From Taiwanofungus camphoratus (lineage: Eukaryota; Basidiomycota; Agaricomycetes; Polyporales; Taiwanofungaceae), in contig CP021223.1 of assembly GCA_003999685.1 (NCBI GenBank), positions 806,001-870,000 on the forward strand: DNA of 64,000 nt. Reading direction: 5' to 3'. The translations under genes and the position numbers were made by a program. Of this stretch, positions 44,361 through 56,900 are shown in pieces; positions within the stretch are counted from its first letter, which is position 1; each line of letters opens with the position of its first letter. The notes under the pieces were generated by a model that did not search any database, was not told the DNA's origin, and saw only the letters and a program-made list of their open reading frames with translations.

Positions 44361-47300
44361 CCTCTAGCTGAATGGGTGCGATGCTGGGGTACGCTGACGT
44401 TCGGATGATAGCGATGACATCATTCACCTTAGATGCCATATCCGGCAATCTCATTACCTTATTTGGCTTTCTGAAAGATGGTCCCGACTGCCCCAGAATA
44501 GGTGTGTGGACAACTCATTTGAATACGGTCCAGAGCGGAGCAAATGGATCCGAACGCTCACACTTGAACGACAGCGGGGTCTTTGGGAAGAACGTGCTAG
44601 CTTCAAACCAGCGAAAGCCCACCTTCGTGAAAGTCTCCAACGTACGGACGACAGTCCCAGTCGCTCACCCCATCGGGTTGTAATGCAAGGCAATATGAGT
44701 ACTAGTACTCGTGTCTTCTGGAGACAACACATCGGACTTGAGGCCCAAATCCGAGCACATTTGTTTCCGCAAAGTACGTACATGTGACTCCGATGCCGTC
44801 GCGGTAGTCTATATATGCCGAGCGCAACGAAGCGCCTGGATAGCTCTCGTGCAACAGTGTGTTAAGGAGCAGGATCAGAAGGTCTTGCGAACGGCAGTCG
44901 GATCGCGCTATTCTACAAAGGCCTGCAGAATACACGAGGACGGAGCGACCAGGCAAGAGACCCAGATGCCCGCGCACACCAAGCGGCAGACTCGTTCGAC
45001 GCGTGTCACAGCCTCGGGCACCAGGGCAAGCACTGAAGCTGGGTGAATCCTGCTTGTCCGTCGTCGTCGTCCGAACACGCCGCCCGAGCGACACATCCTG
45101 TCCTGGCTCTCAGGCGTATCTTCACGAGTGACCTTCACACGACCCGATGAACAACAGAGTATAGACCGGGAATACCTCCACTTCAAGGGGCGGTGGTGAC
45201 GGGGCCCCGCGTCCGGGGACAAGAGTTGCACTGTTGCAATATGGAGCACGATCTATGCAAGATACATTGCTGGGCCGAGGTGCAAACGAGACAATGTGCT
45301 CTAGCAAGGCTGCGCAGCCCATGGCGCCATCCAAGGCTCTAGAAGTCTGATGTACCACCGCCGACGACGACAGAACGATGGCCTAGGCCGCGCACAATGC
45401 AGGGATGGCCTTTGTCCGCAGGACTTCATCGCGCAGGTATACGAACAGACGCCAGCACTGTAAAACCGCGCTTATCAGCCGCTGGTCTTTCGAGCCCAGT
45501 GGGAGCACGGCATCTTGGCAAACGATCAGCCCTCTCGAGGCCCTCGGTCGACGAGGACCACCGTGGCAGCCCCGGTCGCTCTGGGGTCACGCTGGCCGTC
45601 TCTTCTTCCGTCCCTGTGCCATTTCACGACGTCTCTCGTTCATGTGTTTTGGTGTGCAGCTGCGTCCATCACAGCGCGTTTCCCACAACTCGCCTATCTC
45701 CGGTGGGCTTCCGGGATACTTGGGGCCGGAGGGCACCAGCCAACCACGTTGCGAGGACTTACGTGTACAGGGTCTGGCGGAACCTGGGCCTCTCGGAGGG
45801 ACCGCGTCAGATGGACGCGCGGGGGAGATCAAATTCGCGCTGTGGTAAGTGGCGATGCTTGGTGAGTGGACCGACTGGGTGCCCCGCACTGGCAGATACA
45901 CGCATGCTGCTGATGGGCTTCTCGTGAGAATGGACATCCTATCTGTATAGACGGTGGCAAGCCGATGCAAGTCTGCGGGGATGATACACGTTTACTTCGT
46001 GATGTATATAGCGCTTCAGTGGAGGACAGGAAATCCGAGTCTCGAGAAGCAGCACACACGCGTCATGCTGGCCTAGAGAGGTCCAGTGGCCTCCGCACGG
46101 CAGACGGAACCTGATGGAGTGGAGCATCCACGTATTATGTTTAATGGCAGAGTCGGCACTTGGGGTCTGTGCCAATAAAAATATCGGTATTTGCAAAAAC
46201 CATCAAAAGACCTGAGTGGATGCCGACTCCGCCAGTAAACATGGTATCGCGATCATGTCCTCTGTATGCACGTTGTGGCCGATCTGAGATGTTGCTTAGG
46301 ACGGCCTGCCCGAGCATGACAGTCGCATTGGCAAGTTGTGGTAGCTGAACAACAGGAAACAGGGCGATTGGCAAGGGCGAAAGGTTTCCCTATGGGCGGG
46401 AGCATTATCGGCAAGTGGCACTGGCGAAGCGCGCACCCGTCGGTTCGGAATTGTGCAGCCATTTGCTGACGGTGTACAAGCCCGACGCCGTCAGTTGACC
46501 GCAAGGCGTGCGACGGGCTTGTCTGATGACCACCCTGGCGCTAGGGGGTCCTCTGCTAGGGGCAAGAGGATGTGACGGTGGTCGAATGCAAGTAAGTTGA
46601 AAGAGACCAGAAAAGGAAGAAAATAAGCGAGATGTGTTGTGGAGAGAAGGACGCGAGACCAAGATCCGTCAGTCGACAACAGACGCCGCCAATGCACGCT
46701 CGGATGACGTAATGGCCCAAGTAGCTTGCCGAGTCACCAAAGTAGATTCACCCAGCCCGTGCCGTCTTTGGATTCCAGCCCCATGGCATCCTCGCACACA
46801 GGCCCTAGCCACTCAAATATCGCGCGAGCACGTCCCAGCCCTCTCCTCCTCCTCCCCGGCAATCATGCCTCCGTTTCCCCCTGGTCCCCGTACACATCTT
46901 CTCTCCTGCCCCAGGTGAGTGTCTCGCATCTCCCCTGGCGCGCGTGTGTCTGGCCTCGGTGTACCCGAGCCATTGTAGCCGCATTCTCGACATTGTTGCA
47001 TATGTCGCGTGCTCCGTGCTTCCGCTCACACGAAGCTACTGCTTCCGCCAAACCAATTCACTTTCCACCCGGCGCCGTCCATGTCAATTCCAGAGTGCAT
47101 TTCCCCCGAAACATACGCTGCCGCCACATATGCATTTGCTAAGCCGGCGTTCGCACCACAATCCCTTGTCCACTTCTCTCGCGTGGCAGAACCCATCTTG
47201 GGCTGCACCTTTGTTTTGGTTGCACCCACCTCTCTACCCTCGCGTATCACACCCATCCTTCTCTCCTTTCCTGTGGTCACCTGACACTGCAGTCTATCGC

Positions 47301-47684
47301 TCTAGATTGCCTTTCCGTCCCGGCAGAATCCTGCTCCTGCCATGAAAGGCCGGCCCTCTCTGCCGTCAAATGTATGGCCATCCATATATGTTCGAGTCAG
47401 ACCGCTATCCTCCCCCAGAAAGTAGCGGCTACTGTTATCTCTGAGCGCGGTTTGAACTTCCACGGTATACATCGCCAGACACAAGATCCGGTTTCTCCGT
47501 AAATTCTACTTCCTCCTCTGACCGCATCAGATATGCCGCGACAGCTGCTAAACACAGCTTTCAATTCTAGTCCCAGGAAGCTATCGACTCGCGGCTCGAT
47601 GGCGCTCGACCTACGTGCGCATTGTCGCTCCGGGTCTCTCGTCCCCGGCGAATCGCCTCGCGGCGCTTGCGGTAATGCAAGAAA
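44361..47684. other. gene-free stretch of about 3.3 kb
   Basis: This is the longest gene-free stretch of the right half. Overlapping frames exist (for example 176 codons at 45397-45927), but their translations are rich in Arg, Ser and Pro in every frame and match nothing, as expected of GC-rich non-coding DNA. No TIRs, long repeats or tRNAs were recognised. Control DNA for the flanking genes, or a non-coding transcript, cannot be excluded. Confidence 0.35.
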
Positions 47685-47690
47685 TATAAA
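47685..47690 (+). promoter_or_regulatory. TATA box of the aminotransferase gene
   Basis: TATAAA lies 43 bases upstream of the ATG at 47728. Its position argues that this ATG, rather than the in-frame one at 47533, starts the main protein. Confidence 0.45.
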
Positions 47691-47727
47691 TCGGCGTGGT
47701 GTCGTGGTGCCAGTGCACAGCAGGAAC

Positions 47728-49567
47728 ATGACGACGTCGACAACAAATCACTCGTCCCTGGTGCAGTTCGGCCAGCAGCATGTCACGAGGGGCCTCAAGC
47801 GCGAGGTCGACGCGGTGATCACCAAAGGCGAGGGCTCGTTCGTGACGCTCGGTGACGGCCGACGGATGCTGGACTTCACCTGCGGCATCGGTGTGACAAA
47901 TTTGGGTAAATTTGCATATTGTCGTCCGGATCCAACATAGCTGACAAGCGTTTTGAATTTTTTGAAAGGTCATTGCCATCCAAAAATTAGCGGTGCCGCA
48001 GCCGCTCAGTGCATGGAGCTTGTGCATGGACAAGTGGGTGCAACACGCGAGATAATTTCGATCATTGACGCAAAAGTTCTGATTTTTTGTACCTGTGCCT
48101 GTAGTGCAGCATTGCTTTCCACGGGCCCTATCTGCAACTTATCGAGAAACTCCTTCCGGTGATGCCAGATCCGTCGCTGGACTCGTTTTTCTTCTGGAAC
48201 TCCGGCTCAGAGGCGATTGAGGCAGCCATCAAGATGGCGCGCGCCATTACCGGGCGGCAGAATATCATCACGATGCAAGGTGCGTCCTTGGCGCCCTCGC
48301 CAATCTGTTTCCTACATCCCTGCTAATATACGCTATCGGTCAGGCGGCTACCACGGACGCACGTTCGGTGCCATGGCGGTGACCCGGAGCAAGACCGTGT
48401 ACAGCGAAGGCGTGCACCCGCTGATGGTAAGCATAGCGCCGATCGCGCTCGACTGCTCGTGCCTCACCTCTCTCTTCCGTCATGGTAAACACGTGGCCTT
48501 TCGCTTACCATCGCGATCACGATAGCCGGGCGTGTTCACGCTCCCGTATCCGTTCTGGCACCAGCTCGGCATGCCGCCCGACACGCCCCCCGCGCAGCTG
48601 GCCGCACAGTGCCTCGGCCAGCTATCCCTCCTGCTCTCGCAGCAGACCGCGCCGCGCGACACCGCGGCGATCCTCATCGAGCCCGTGCTCGGCGAGGGCG
48701 GGTACGTCCCCGCGCCGCCCGAGTTCCTGCGGGGCCTCCGCGCGGTATGCGACCGCGAGGGCATCCTGCTCGTCGTCGACGAGGTGCAGTGCGGGTACGG
48801 GCGCGCGGGCAGGAACTTTGCGGTCGAGTGGTCCGGCGTGCGGCCCGATATCATGGTGATTGCGAAGGTGCGCCGCGGCTTCCGGGGTGCTCCCGTGCGC
48901 GCGTGGGGCTGACTGGCCGCGCGCAGGGGCTGGCGAACGGGTTCCCGCTGAGCGGGGTGGTGAGCCGGAAAGAGCTGACCGATAGGCTGCAGCCGGGCTC
49001 GATGGTGCGTCGCGCGCGTTGTGCGTGGCTCGCGGAGACTGACGTGCGGGCCGCGGCGGACAGGGCGGGACGTACGCCGGGAACGCGGTGGCGTGTGCGG
49101 CGGCGGTCGCTGTCGCGGACGTGATGAAGGAGGAGAATGTCCTCCAGAACGTCAATGCTCGGTACGTGCCCTCCTTCCTTCCTTGGTACCGCGACAGCGT
49201 CGTTGAGCCCGATCTGGCCGGCGCGTCTAGGTCGGAAGAATTGTTCGCCGCGCTGAATGCGCTCAGGGCGAATCCCGCGGTCGCGCCGTGCATACTCGAC
49301 GTGCGCGGCAAGGGGCTCATGGTCGCCGTCGAGTTTGCGTCGCCCACGGGGACAGGCCCGCACGACGCGTTCGCGAAGCCCGGCGCGCCGAAGAACCTGG
49401 CAAGGCGCATCGCGAAGCGGTGCCAGGAGAAGGGGATGCTGATTCTGACGACGAGCGTGTACGAGGTGATCCGCTTCATCCCCGCGCTCAACGTCTCGAA
49501 GGAGGATCTGGCGGCGGGGGCGCGGATTTTTGCGCAGGCGGTCGAGGAGGTTGTCCGGGAGGGCTGA
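47728..49567 (+). CDS. class III aminotransferase, 4-aminobutyrate aminotransferase-like
   Basis: This PLP enzyme moves an omega-amino group, typically from GABA, to 2-oxoglutarate, giving glutamate. It begins MTTSTTNHSSLVQFGQQHVT. It shows DFTCGIGVTNLGHCHP (spliced), WNSGSEAIEAAIKMARA (PLP phosphate), GGYHGRTFGAMAVTRSK, ILIEPVLGEGGYVPAPPEF and VVDEVQCGYGRAG (Asp to the pyridine N). The Schiff-base lysine is in IAKGLANGFPLSGVVSRKEL after an intron, followed by GGTYAGNAVACAAAVAVAD. It ends FAQAVEEVVREG. The exons after 48530 are very GC-rich. An in-frame upstream ATG at 47533 would add a 65-residue Arg/Ser-rich leader that might be mitochondrial; the TATA box favours the shorter form. About 445 residues. 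It looks intact. Confidence 0.9.
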
Positions 49568-50180
49568 TTGTTCTGTGGGTATGATACGGAGACTCTTTGC
49601 TAACGATTGATATGCATAGTACCAGGTAATACGCTCTGATTGTATCCCATACACGTTTCTTACCTACAGTACCATCTCATATGATATCCCTTACAAATGT
49701 TGTATGCGCTTCTGCGACGGAAAGGGAGATTTGTACAGAGAAATGTGATACAACTCGATCACGTTCCTGACGTGACGCCATGATGCCTGATTGTCGCCTT
49801 GATCAAATGTACGGTTGGTACATACACACCGTAAGATAGCAAAGCTGTTGTGATTGTTGAGATCGATGCGAGGTAAGAACCCGTTTGTTGTTGTTGTTAC
49901 AGTCACGTTAAAGGCACTATTGTGATAGACGCCCGGTAGCACAGCCCCAAGCCCCTGTACGGAGTCTCAGGCGAACAAGGCTGGCAGACGCATGCCTCCA
50001 CGGTGTCAATGAGCCAGTGGCTTATTCCCAGCTGCCAGCGGCGTGGCCACCATCTCTCTTGAGACGATTGTCTTCTCACAACCCTGGCTCGAGCCCCGAG
50101 TATCAATCCTATCACCCTGAGCACACGACTGCGCCTAGCACAAGGCGAGCGTCGATTCTTGCGGCTCCAGTCTTGCTACG
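49568..50180. other. spacer between the aminotransferase and RING genes
   Basis: About 610 bases: the 3' UTR of the aminotransferase gene, then an AT-rich part, then the promoter of the RING gene. No coding or repeat feature was recognised. Confidence 0.4.
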
Positions 50181-52580
50181 ATGGCGCCTTTGACGGATCT
50201 GGCGCGGCTACTACCACTTTTTCTACTGACTGTGCTATCTCTCGGCCCGCGCGCACACGCATACATCCCCGCGCTCCCGACGAACGACACACATGCGGCT
50301 GCGCAGAGCGACGGCGGGACGAACACGACGGCTGCGAGCAGGCTCGATCTGCAGTGGTGGCAGATGGGCTCGTACAGCGAGAGCGTCTCGTACCAGCTCG
50401 TCGGCGCCGACAGCACCGGCATCACCAAGGTGCGCGAGGCCGTCCTGGCGATTGACCTGCCCCGGCCGAGGCAGCCCGAGCCTCACTCACGCACGCATTG
50501 ACAGGGCGCGCTGGTGCACTTCTCGGAGGACGGCCTGACGAACGAGACGAGTGAGTGCCTGGAGCGTCCCCGCGCTCGCCGCTGACGATGCTGCAGCGGA
50601 CACGCCGTGGATCGCGCTCGTGGCGTGCGATGTGAACGCGACGAATGCGTCGATGGAGGACGACATCTTCACCCTCGCGCGGGACCGCGGCGCCGTCTCA
50701 GCGGTGAGTGTCCGCTTTGGTGGTCTTCTCTGACAGTGCCGTCTGGCAGTATTTGTGTTCTTGCTTTCGGTCAGGCGCCCGACCGAGGCCAGACCGAGTC
50801 CAAGCCTGACCGAGCTTTTTCGAGCGAGGAGCTTGGTCAGACTGTGCTCACGCCGACTCGATTGACAGCTGCTATACTCACGGTACTCGCAAACGTGCCT
50901 AATCAATCCAGATTATGCGGACCCAGCCAACTTTGACCAGGTGATGGACATCTTCGCCACGACCACCCTGTCGTCCGCCAAGTGCGTCCTTTCCGTTCTT
51001 TCCCATTTCTCATCACATCGATATTAACGTCTCCTCTTCCTGACGTGATCGACCCCTCGCAGCTTGATTCAGGACGAGTTTAGCGCGATCAACGCATCGA
51101 CCTACGGCACGTACAACCCCGCGCTGCTCAACGCGTCCTTCGAGGTGATCAACACGACGATTTTGAAAGGGAGCACCGTCGCGCCGGGGTACATGTTCGC
51201 TACGCTCGTCGCATACAACGCCACAGGCAACGGCAGCACGGACGGGGGAAGTAACAACAGCAGCAGTGCGATGGGCGCAGGCTCGTCGGGCGGCAGCGGT
51301 GGCGGCGGGGGACCGAATACAAGCTTGGCGATGTGAGTGGCTCCCGGGCTTGTTCGGCGTGCTGGAAGCTGACAGGACCGCCGCAGGATCATACTGTACG
51401 CCATCACGGGCTGCGTGTCGGCGCTCTTCTGCGTGGTCATCGTCTCCGGCGTACGTCATCCCCTCTTCGCGCATTCGTGTCCACATGCACAGCCCCAATC
51501 AGCCTATCCATGCTAGCTCGCGTCTATGCCTTAGTCTAACTTTCCCCTTCTTTCCAGGCGGTCCGTGCGATTCGGCACCCCGAGCGCTACGGTCCGCGCG
51601 CCGGCGACGGCACCGGCCCGGGCGGTGCAGCGCAGAGCAGGGCGCGCGGGCTCACGCGCGCGATCCTCGACACATTCCCCGTCGTCAAGTTCGGCGCGGG
51701 CGCAGGTGCAGGCGCAGAGGAGGGCGCGCATACGAAGGACGTGGGGAGTGCGGAGGACGACGTGGACGAGCTCGATGCGGCGGAGGGCGGCAAGGCGGGC
51801 GCGGGGGTGGAGCTGCAGATGTGGGAGGTCGTAGAGAACGTGCCGCTTGCAGCAGTGCGCGAGGAGGGTGTGGAGGATGACGCGGGGCGCGGGGCGGACG
51901 GTGGGGACGCGCGCGAGGGCGGCGTGCTCGCATCGCCCGGTGCGGGTTCCTCGCGCTCGGCGGGTGAGCCATCGTCGCCAGTGTCCCGCCCGCGCCTGCG
52001 CCCTGCGCGCTTGGGCGCCGAGGGCACGGAAATCAGCAGTGTGAATGTGAATACTAACCTTTCCCGCAATAAGGGCGTGGAGAAGGAGGTGGTGCCAGAC
52101 GCGATTGGGCGGGAGACGTGTCCGATCTGTATTGTGGACTTTGAGGAGGGGGACGACCTGCGCGTGTTGCCGTGTGAGGGGCACCACCGGTTCCATCGCG
52201 AGTGCGTGGACCAGTGGCTCCTCGAGCTGTCAAGCAGCTGTCCGATCTGCCGGCAAGGTGAGTTCCCGCCAGTTCCTCCTCCCTCCCCTCCTTCCCCTAT
52301 CGCTGCGCGGCTATCTTGCACCCGTCTTTCCGAGCTCAGATTGCTGATGCGTGTTCTTCTAGACTTCCATGCGCTAGAAACGATGATGGCGGGAGACTCG
52401 GGCGACGTGCTGGAGCCGCCGCACATGCCAGGGGCCGCACGCCCGCTGTCGACGGCTGCGGCACGGTTCTCGCGGTACCTGCGGTTCGCGCGGCGGAGGC
52501 AGGTGCGGCATTGGGAGGACGGGAGCGGGTACGACGCGACAGACCCGCCGGTGCCGCTCGTGCCGGACATGCGGTTCTGA
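50181..52580 (+). CDS. PA-TM-RING-type transmembrane E3 ubiquitin ligase
   Basis: This is a single-pass endomembrane E3 ligase. The signal peptide is [20 protein letters not shown] up to about residue 28. A luminal protease-associated-like domain follows, with [37 protein letters not shown] and several N-glycosylation sites. A Gly/Ser linker leads to the transmembrane helix [20 protein letters not shown]. The cytosolic part is low-complexity Ala/Gly/Glu, then a RING-H2 domain: [36 protein letters not shown] and [11 protein letters not shown], giving the C3-H2-C3 order, interrupted by an intron after the last Cys pair. It ends [11 protein letters not shown]. About 570 residues. The family ubiquitinates membrane cargo for vacuolar or lysosomal sorting; the target here is unknown. 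Confidence 0.88.
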
Positions 52581-53037
52581 GTGTGCCAACCCGTTTCATT
52601 TATTCGCTGCGACTGGTCTGCTGTGCTGATTGTACCATCATTCTGACGTCGCCTGAGTGCCGCTTTTTGTATTGTGTATGTGCATGCAGGACTGTACGAC
52701 TAGCCATATTGTATCAGTGCTGGGTACGGTAATCGCCTAATTATCCCTCAGAATTTTGCAAAGATCTGGCGAAAAGGCGTTGATGCAAATGGGAGCTCCG
52801 CTGAAATATCCACTGCGCATCGACGACTGCCCTTTGCGGGCTGTCACGAGGCATGCTCCCGTGCGTCCCGTAAAGGAAGTGAGATTGCCATACGCGGAAG
52901 GCCCTCTTGTCGCACAAGCTCGCCCTGCGTCACTCGCGATGACGTCGCGCCCCTCTCCGCTCGCGGTGACACGCTGCGCGTCATTGCGCTCTCCTCCACG
53001 TCTTCTCAATCGGGCGCGTCGCGGGGCCTCTGTTGGC
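52581..53037. other. spacer and promoter upstream of the heat-shock gene
   Basis: It contains the RING-gene 3' UTR and the Hsp9/12 promoter. CCCCT near 52950 (reverse AGGGG) fits a stress-response element core, but a 5-base match is weak. Confidence 0.35.
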
Positions 53038-53044
53038 TATAAAA
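53038..53044 (+). promoter_or_regulatory. TATA box of the Hsp9/12 gene
   Basis: CTATAAAAGG is a strong TATA box about 100 bases upstream of the ATG at 53141, as expected for a strongly inducible small heat-shock gene. Confidence 0.6.
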
Positions 53045-53140
53045 GGCGGACCCGCAAGAGGGATGCGGCACTCGCCTCTTTCCCTCGCACATTCCCCTGC
53101 ATTCAATACTTCCACTCATACCAAGTCTTTGACCATCATC

Positions 53141-53561
53141 ATGTCCGACGCTGGCAGACAATCCTTCACTGACAAGGCCGGTGCTGCCCTCAAGGTGTGT
53201 GATGTCCAGTCAATGGGAATGCATGCTCACAATTTGCGAATGGCAGCCCGACTCTGAGAAGTCGACCACAGAGCACTTTGGCGACAAGATGAAGGGCACC
53301 GGCGACTCGATCGCGTCCTCCCTCCAGCCCAACGTTTGTTGCACTGTTGTCGATTAATGAGTCTATTCCCATCTGACGGCACCCACTCTACAGAGCGAGA
53401 AGTCGGGCACGCAGCAGGCGGGCGATGCCTTCAGCAGCAACTCTAATGAGAATCAGGTTTGTCGCCATGTTTCTCGCATCCAGTAACGACTGATGACGAT
53501 GTTCTTGAAGCCCTCCATGATGCAGAAGGCGAAGAACGCCATTGGCTTTGGGGACAACTGA
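53141..53561 (+). CDS. small heat-shock protein, Hsp9/Hsp12 family
   Basis: This is a membrane-associating, otherwise unfolded stress protein. Four short exons read MSDAGRQSFTDKAGAALK, then PDSEKSTTEHFGDKMKGTG and SIASSLQPN, then SEKSGTQQAGDAFSSNSNEN, and finally PSMMQKAKNAIGFGDN with TGA at 53559-53561. This is the classic Hsp9/12 layout (QSFTDKA at the N-terminus, paired amphipathic helices). About 81 residues. Exon joins use normal GT..AG introns of about 50-60 bases. The strong TATA box supports stress-inducible expression; heat and osmotic induction are family knowledge. Confidence 0.92.
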
Positions 53562-53996
53562 ACCATTCCATATACCTGAGCAACTGTATCATTAGCATGA
53601 GGGCGGTGTACCATATTTGAGATCAATACACGGATCGAATGATATTCATCGATTGAACTACCTCCTACCACCTACAATACGGTTTGTTCGATGCAACAAC
53701 ACAAGCCGGGGAGAGCACGAAATAAATCGCCAGACTTGTGCAATGTTGTGCATCCAGGAAATATGCAATTGGTAACCAATCCCCCCTGCGACCCTGAATC
53801 GCAGCCCAGGTCCGGGACACAACGCGAATTAAATAAATGTTACGTGGTGCTAACAAACAAATGCATGTGTTATTAAACTATCAGATAACGGCCACTCGCT
53901 GCCGGATATATACAAGCTAATATACATTCCCCACGATGTGTCCAGAAAAATACCGAGAAAAAAGTGGGCAATAGGAAAACTCGACGCACCCGTGCA
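53562..53996. other. convergent 3' spacer
   Basis: This DNA lies between the Hsp9/12 stop codon and the stop codon of glutaminase copy 2. It is AT-rich, has no gene and shows no repeat; presumably both 3' UTRs. Confidence 0.4.
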
Positions 53997-56900
53997 CTAC
54001 TCATCCCCATAACTCGGCGGCGCCTCGAGCCGCTCAACCTGTATCTCCTGCATCACCCGCCGCAGGTTCTGCATCTCCTCGCGCAGCCCGACGATGTCGC
54101 GCGGCGACACGGGGTTCTCGAGCACCTCTGACGGCGGCTCACGGCTCGACGCCGGCGTCGTGCTCGCGTACGCCGTCGACGACACGGTCGAGGCGGGCCC
54201 CGGCGGCGTAGGTGCGGCCATGTATTGCCGCAGCTTGGACGACATCACGATCGGCCCCGCCGGCGGCGAGGTCGCGACGGGCGAGTACGGCACGTCCGCG
54301 GTTTGTGTGGGCGGGTCGAACGGCGCCGCGGCGTACGGGAACGGGTCGGGCTTGGGCGTGGAGAACGCGTCGTCGTGCACGACCAGAGGCGGCGCGCGGG
54401 TGCGCCGGCGGCGGCGGTAGAGGAAGAACGCGGCGAGACAGAGCGCGGCTGCGCCGATGACACCGCCGACGACGCCGCCGACGATCGCGCCGACGTCCAT
54501 CGAGCTCGAGCCCGTGCCTGCGCGCCCCGTAGGCGCCACTGGTGGCACGGAGATCGTGTGGTTCGTGAGGCTGGCGCACGTGCATTAGGTACGAGGATGT
54601 GCGTTTCCGGGAAGCTCTGACTTACGTGAGCGCGAGCGGGGCGAACACGGCGCCCTGCGCGGGACTGGGTGTTCTCGCGTCAGCCCTCGGACGATCCACA
54701 CAGGCCGATGCGCACGTACTTTGCAGATCCGTCGGTAGGGTTCCCAGTGTCGATCGCGTATGTGGTCGGGAAGATGCCCACCGTCTGGTTGGCCGAGACG
54801 CGGGCGTACACGTACGCGAGCAGCTGATCACGCACGCTCGAGTTCGACGCTGTCGCGGCGGTGAACGCCAGCCACGCTAACACAGCTTGTCAGCAGCAGC
54901 GCCCGAGGAAATACCCACGCCGCGCACCTGAGTTGCCCGAATTCGCCGCATCGCTGTCAATTGGCAGCCCAAACTTCGACGCTGCACAGCCCGTGAGCCC
55001 AGCGCCGAGAATGGCAGCGAGAAATCGCGCGGCGCCAACTCACCTGAGCTGAACTGGCTCTGATAGAAGTCGGTCTGCATGTCGTACACCTATTCATGGC
55101 GGGTCAGCAGACAGCCATGTATATTTGGGTTGCTACGAACGCACATTCTGCGACACGAGGCCCGTTCCCAGGATACGGTCGGCATACAAGTTGTACATCA
55201 GCGCCCAGGAACCTTCCTGGCCGTAGCTCGCCAAAATATGTGGGGGGCTGGGGCTTGAAGTCTGCGAGATCGACTGCCACGTCTCGAAGTACGAGGACGC
55301 GACGCTCTGAAACCATGGACATGAGTGGTGTCATGTGCGAGATAATTGGCGCTGGAAGCGTACCGCATACTGCTGTACATCGCTTTCACGCCCCAGCGCT
55401 CTGCTGATTTCCGACATCGCCTGGATGCCGATGATTCCCTTGATAGCCAGGTTCGTCATGTTGGCGGTGCTCTGAGAGTCCGCAGACAGCCTGCGGGGCG
55501 CATTAAGCGTCAGGCAGACCAGAGACACTAGAAATGGAACTTACTGATTATTTGGAAGCAACGCGTTGCTGACCAGGTAGTCGGTCCAGTTTTTCAGTAA
55601 ATTATACTGGACAAGATACATCAGCATATGCCCCAAAGCGACTGTCGTACCACGTACGTGCTCATTGACGAGCGAGCCGTCCCCGGTATATCGAGCGTGC
55701 GCCAACGCCATTATGAGCATGTTGCTCGTTTCTGGAGACAATGGTCAGGAAGCGTAGCTGGAATGGAAATGAGCGACTTGCGTTCTACTCCCTGGCTGTG
55801 GGCTGACGAGTCTCCAGAAGCGATAGGGTAGCCCGCCGCTTGAGAATTCGGGCCTGAGGATGCGCGTCACAACACTCGGTCTAGGTCCTAGAGTAACGTC
55901 GAGACGTACCAAGGTCTCGCGCTGCATATGGCAACGTATACTGGGAAGAATCTTGATATTCGAGAAGTGGCGAGAGCAACGGCTTCCCAAACGATGCATT
56001 GAGGTACAGAAACATGGGGAACGCAGCATAGAGTCCCTCCACTGGGGAAACTCGCCTTGAATATCAACCATGAAAAACTTTTGAAAACAGATATTACCAC
56101 GAGTTGCTCACCTGCTAGTACCGATGTCCTTCATGAATATTCTGGCATCTGACGTGTTTCCATATCCATTCGAACCCATGGGCACGGTGATGTCTATTCC
56201 TCCAAAGACTTGTCGAGCAGCAAGAGAGACAAGGTCGCCATAGTCTGGGGATATAGATGCCGCATCTGTAAGGATCTGCTTGTCCAAAGCCTCTGCGCGA
56301 GTTTGGGCGTCGCTGAAGCCGGAGGCAAAGGCGTTGATCTACAGTGTTTTCAGTATATGCCACCCGGGCAGAGAAATATGGCAACAACTGACAGCGTCCT
56401 GAATATTCTGGTACTGCGTCACGTAGTACGGACTAAGCGGCTGGGTCTCGCCCGTGGAGGACGTGTACTGGATGACAGGATCCCGAACGTATCCTACAGA
56501 CCATACCACGGGTGATTGAGTTGACGTTATTGTTCCCAGGTCTACGGAAATCGCGAATACGGGGAAGTCACTGTATTGGCATGTCAATGCGAGGCCGTGG
56601 ATACGACACGAACTTGGACTCTACCCACTTGCTTATCCCCCGGAAACCAGTATCTTGAGTGTTCAAAAGACTTCCAACCGCTGCGAATTGGGGACGGACG
56701 GAGGAACCGCCAGTCTGCCATGTCATGTCCGGAGTCTGTGGGCGCAAAGGTGAGTCAGGTAAGAGCAGTCACACGAAGGCCACGCACGGAAGCCATGGCA
56801 AAATACGCTGTGCCGTCTTCAGCTTGATCGAGTATCTCGGTGAACGGCTCGGGCGATTGCAGCTGAATTTTGTGATACAACGCGCTGCTGTCCGTGGCGA

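Noticed and set aside
45397-45927. 176-codon plus-strand frame.
   Set aside because: Several frames are open at once here, no conserved motif is seen, and there is no supporting intron structure.
48622-49654. Long minus-strand frames (289 and 267 codons) opposite the aminotransferase gene.
   Set aside because: They are antisense shadows in very GC-rich exons; translations are low-complexity Ala/Arg/Pro, while the plus strand carries the full set of aminotransferase motifs.
51531-52580. Minus-strand frames up to 327 codons opposite the RING gene.
   Set aside because: Ser/Pro/Arg-rich shadow of a GC-rich plus-strand gene whose RING-H2 motif is clear.
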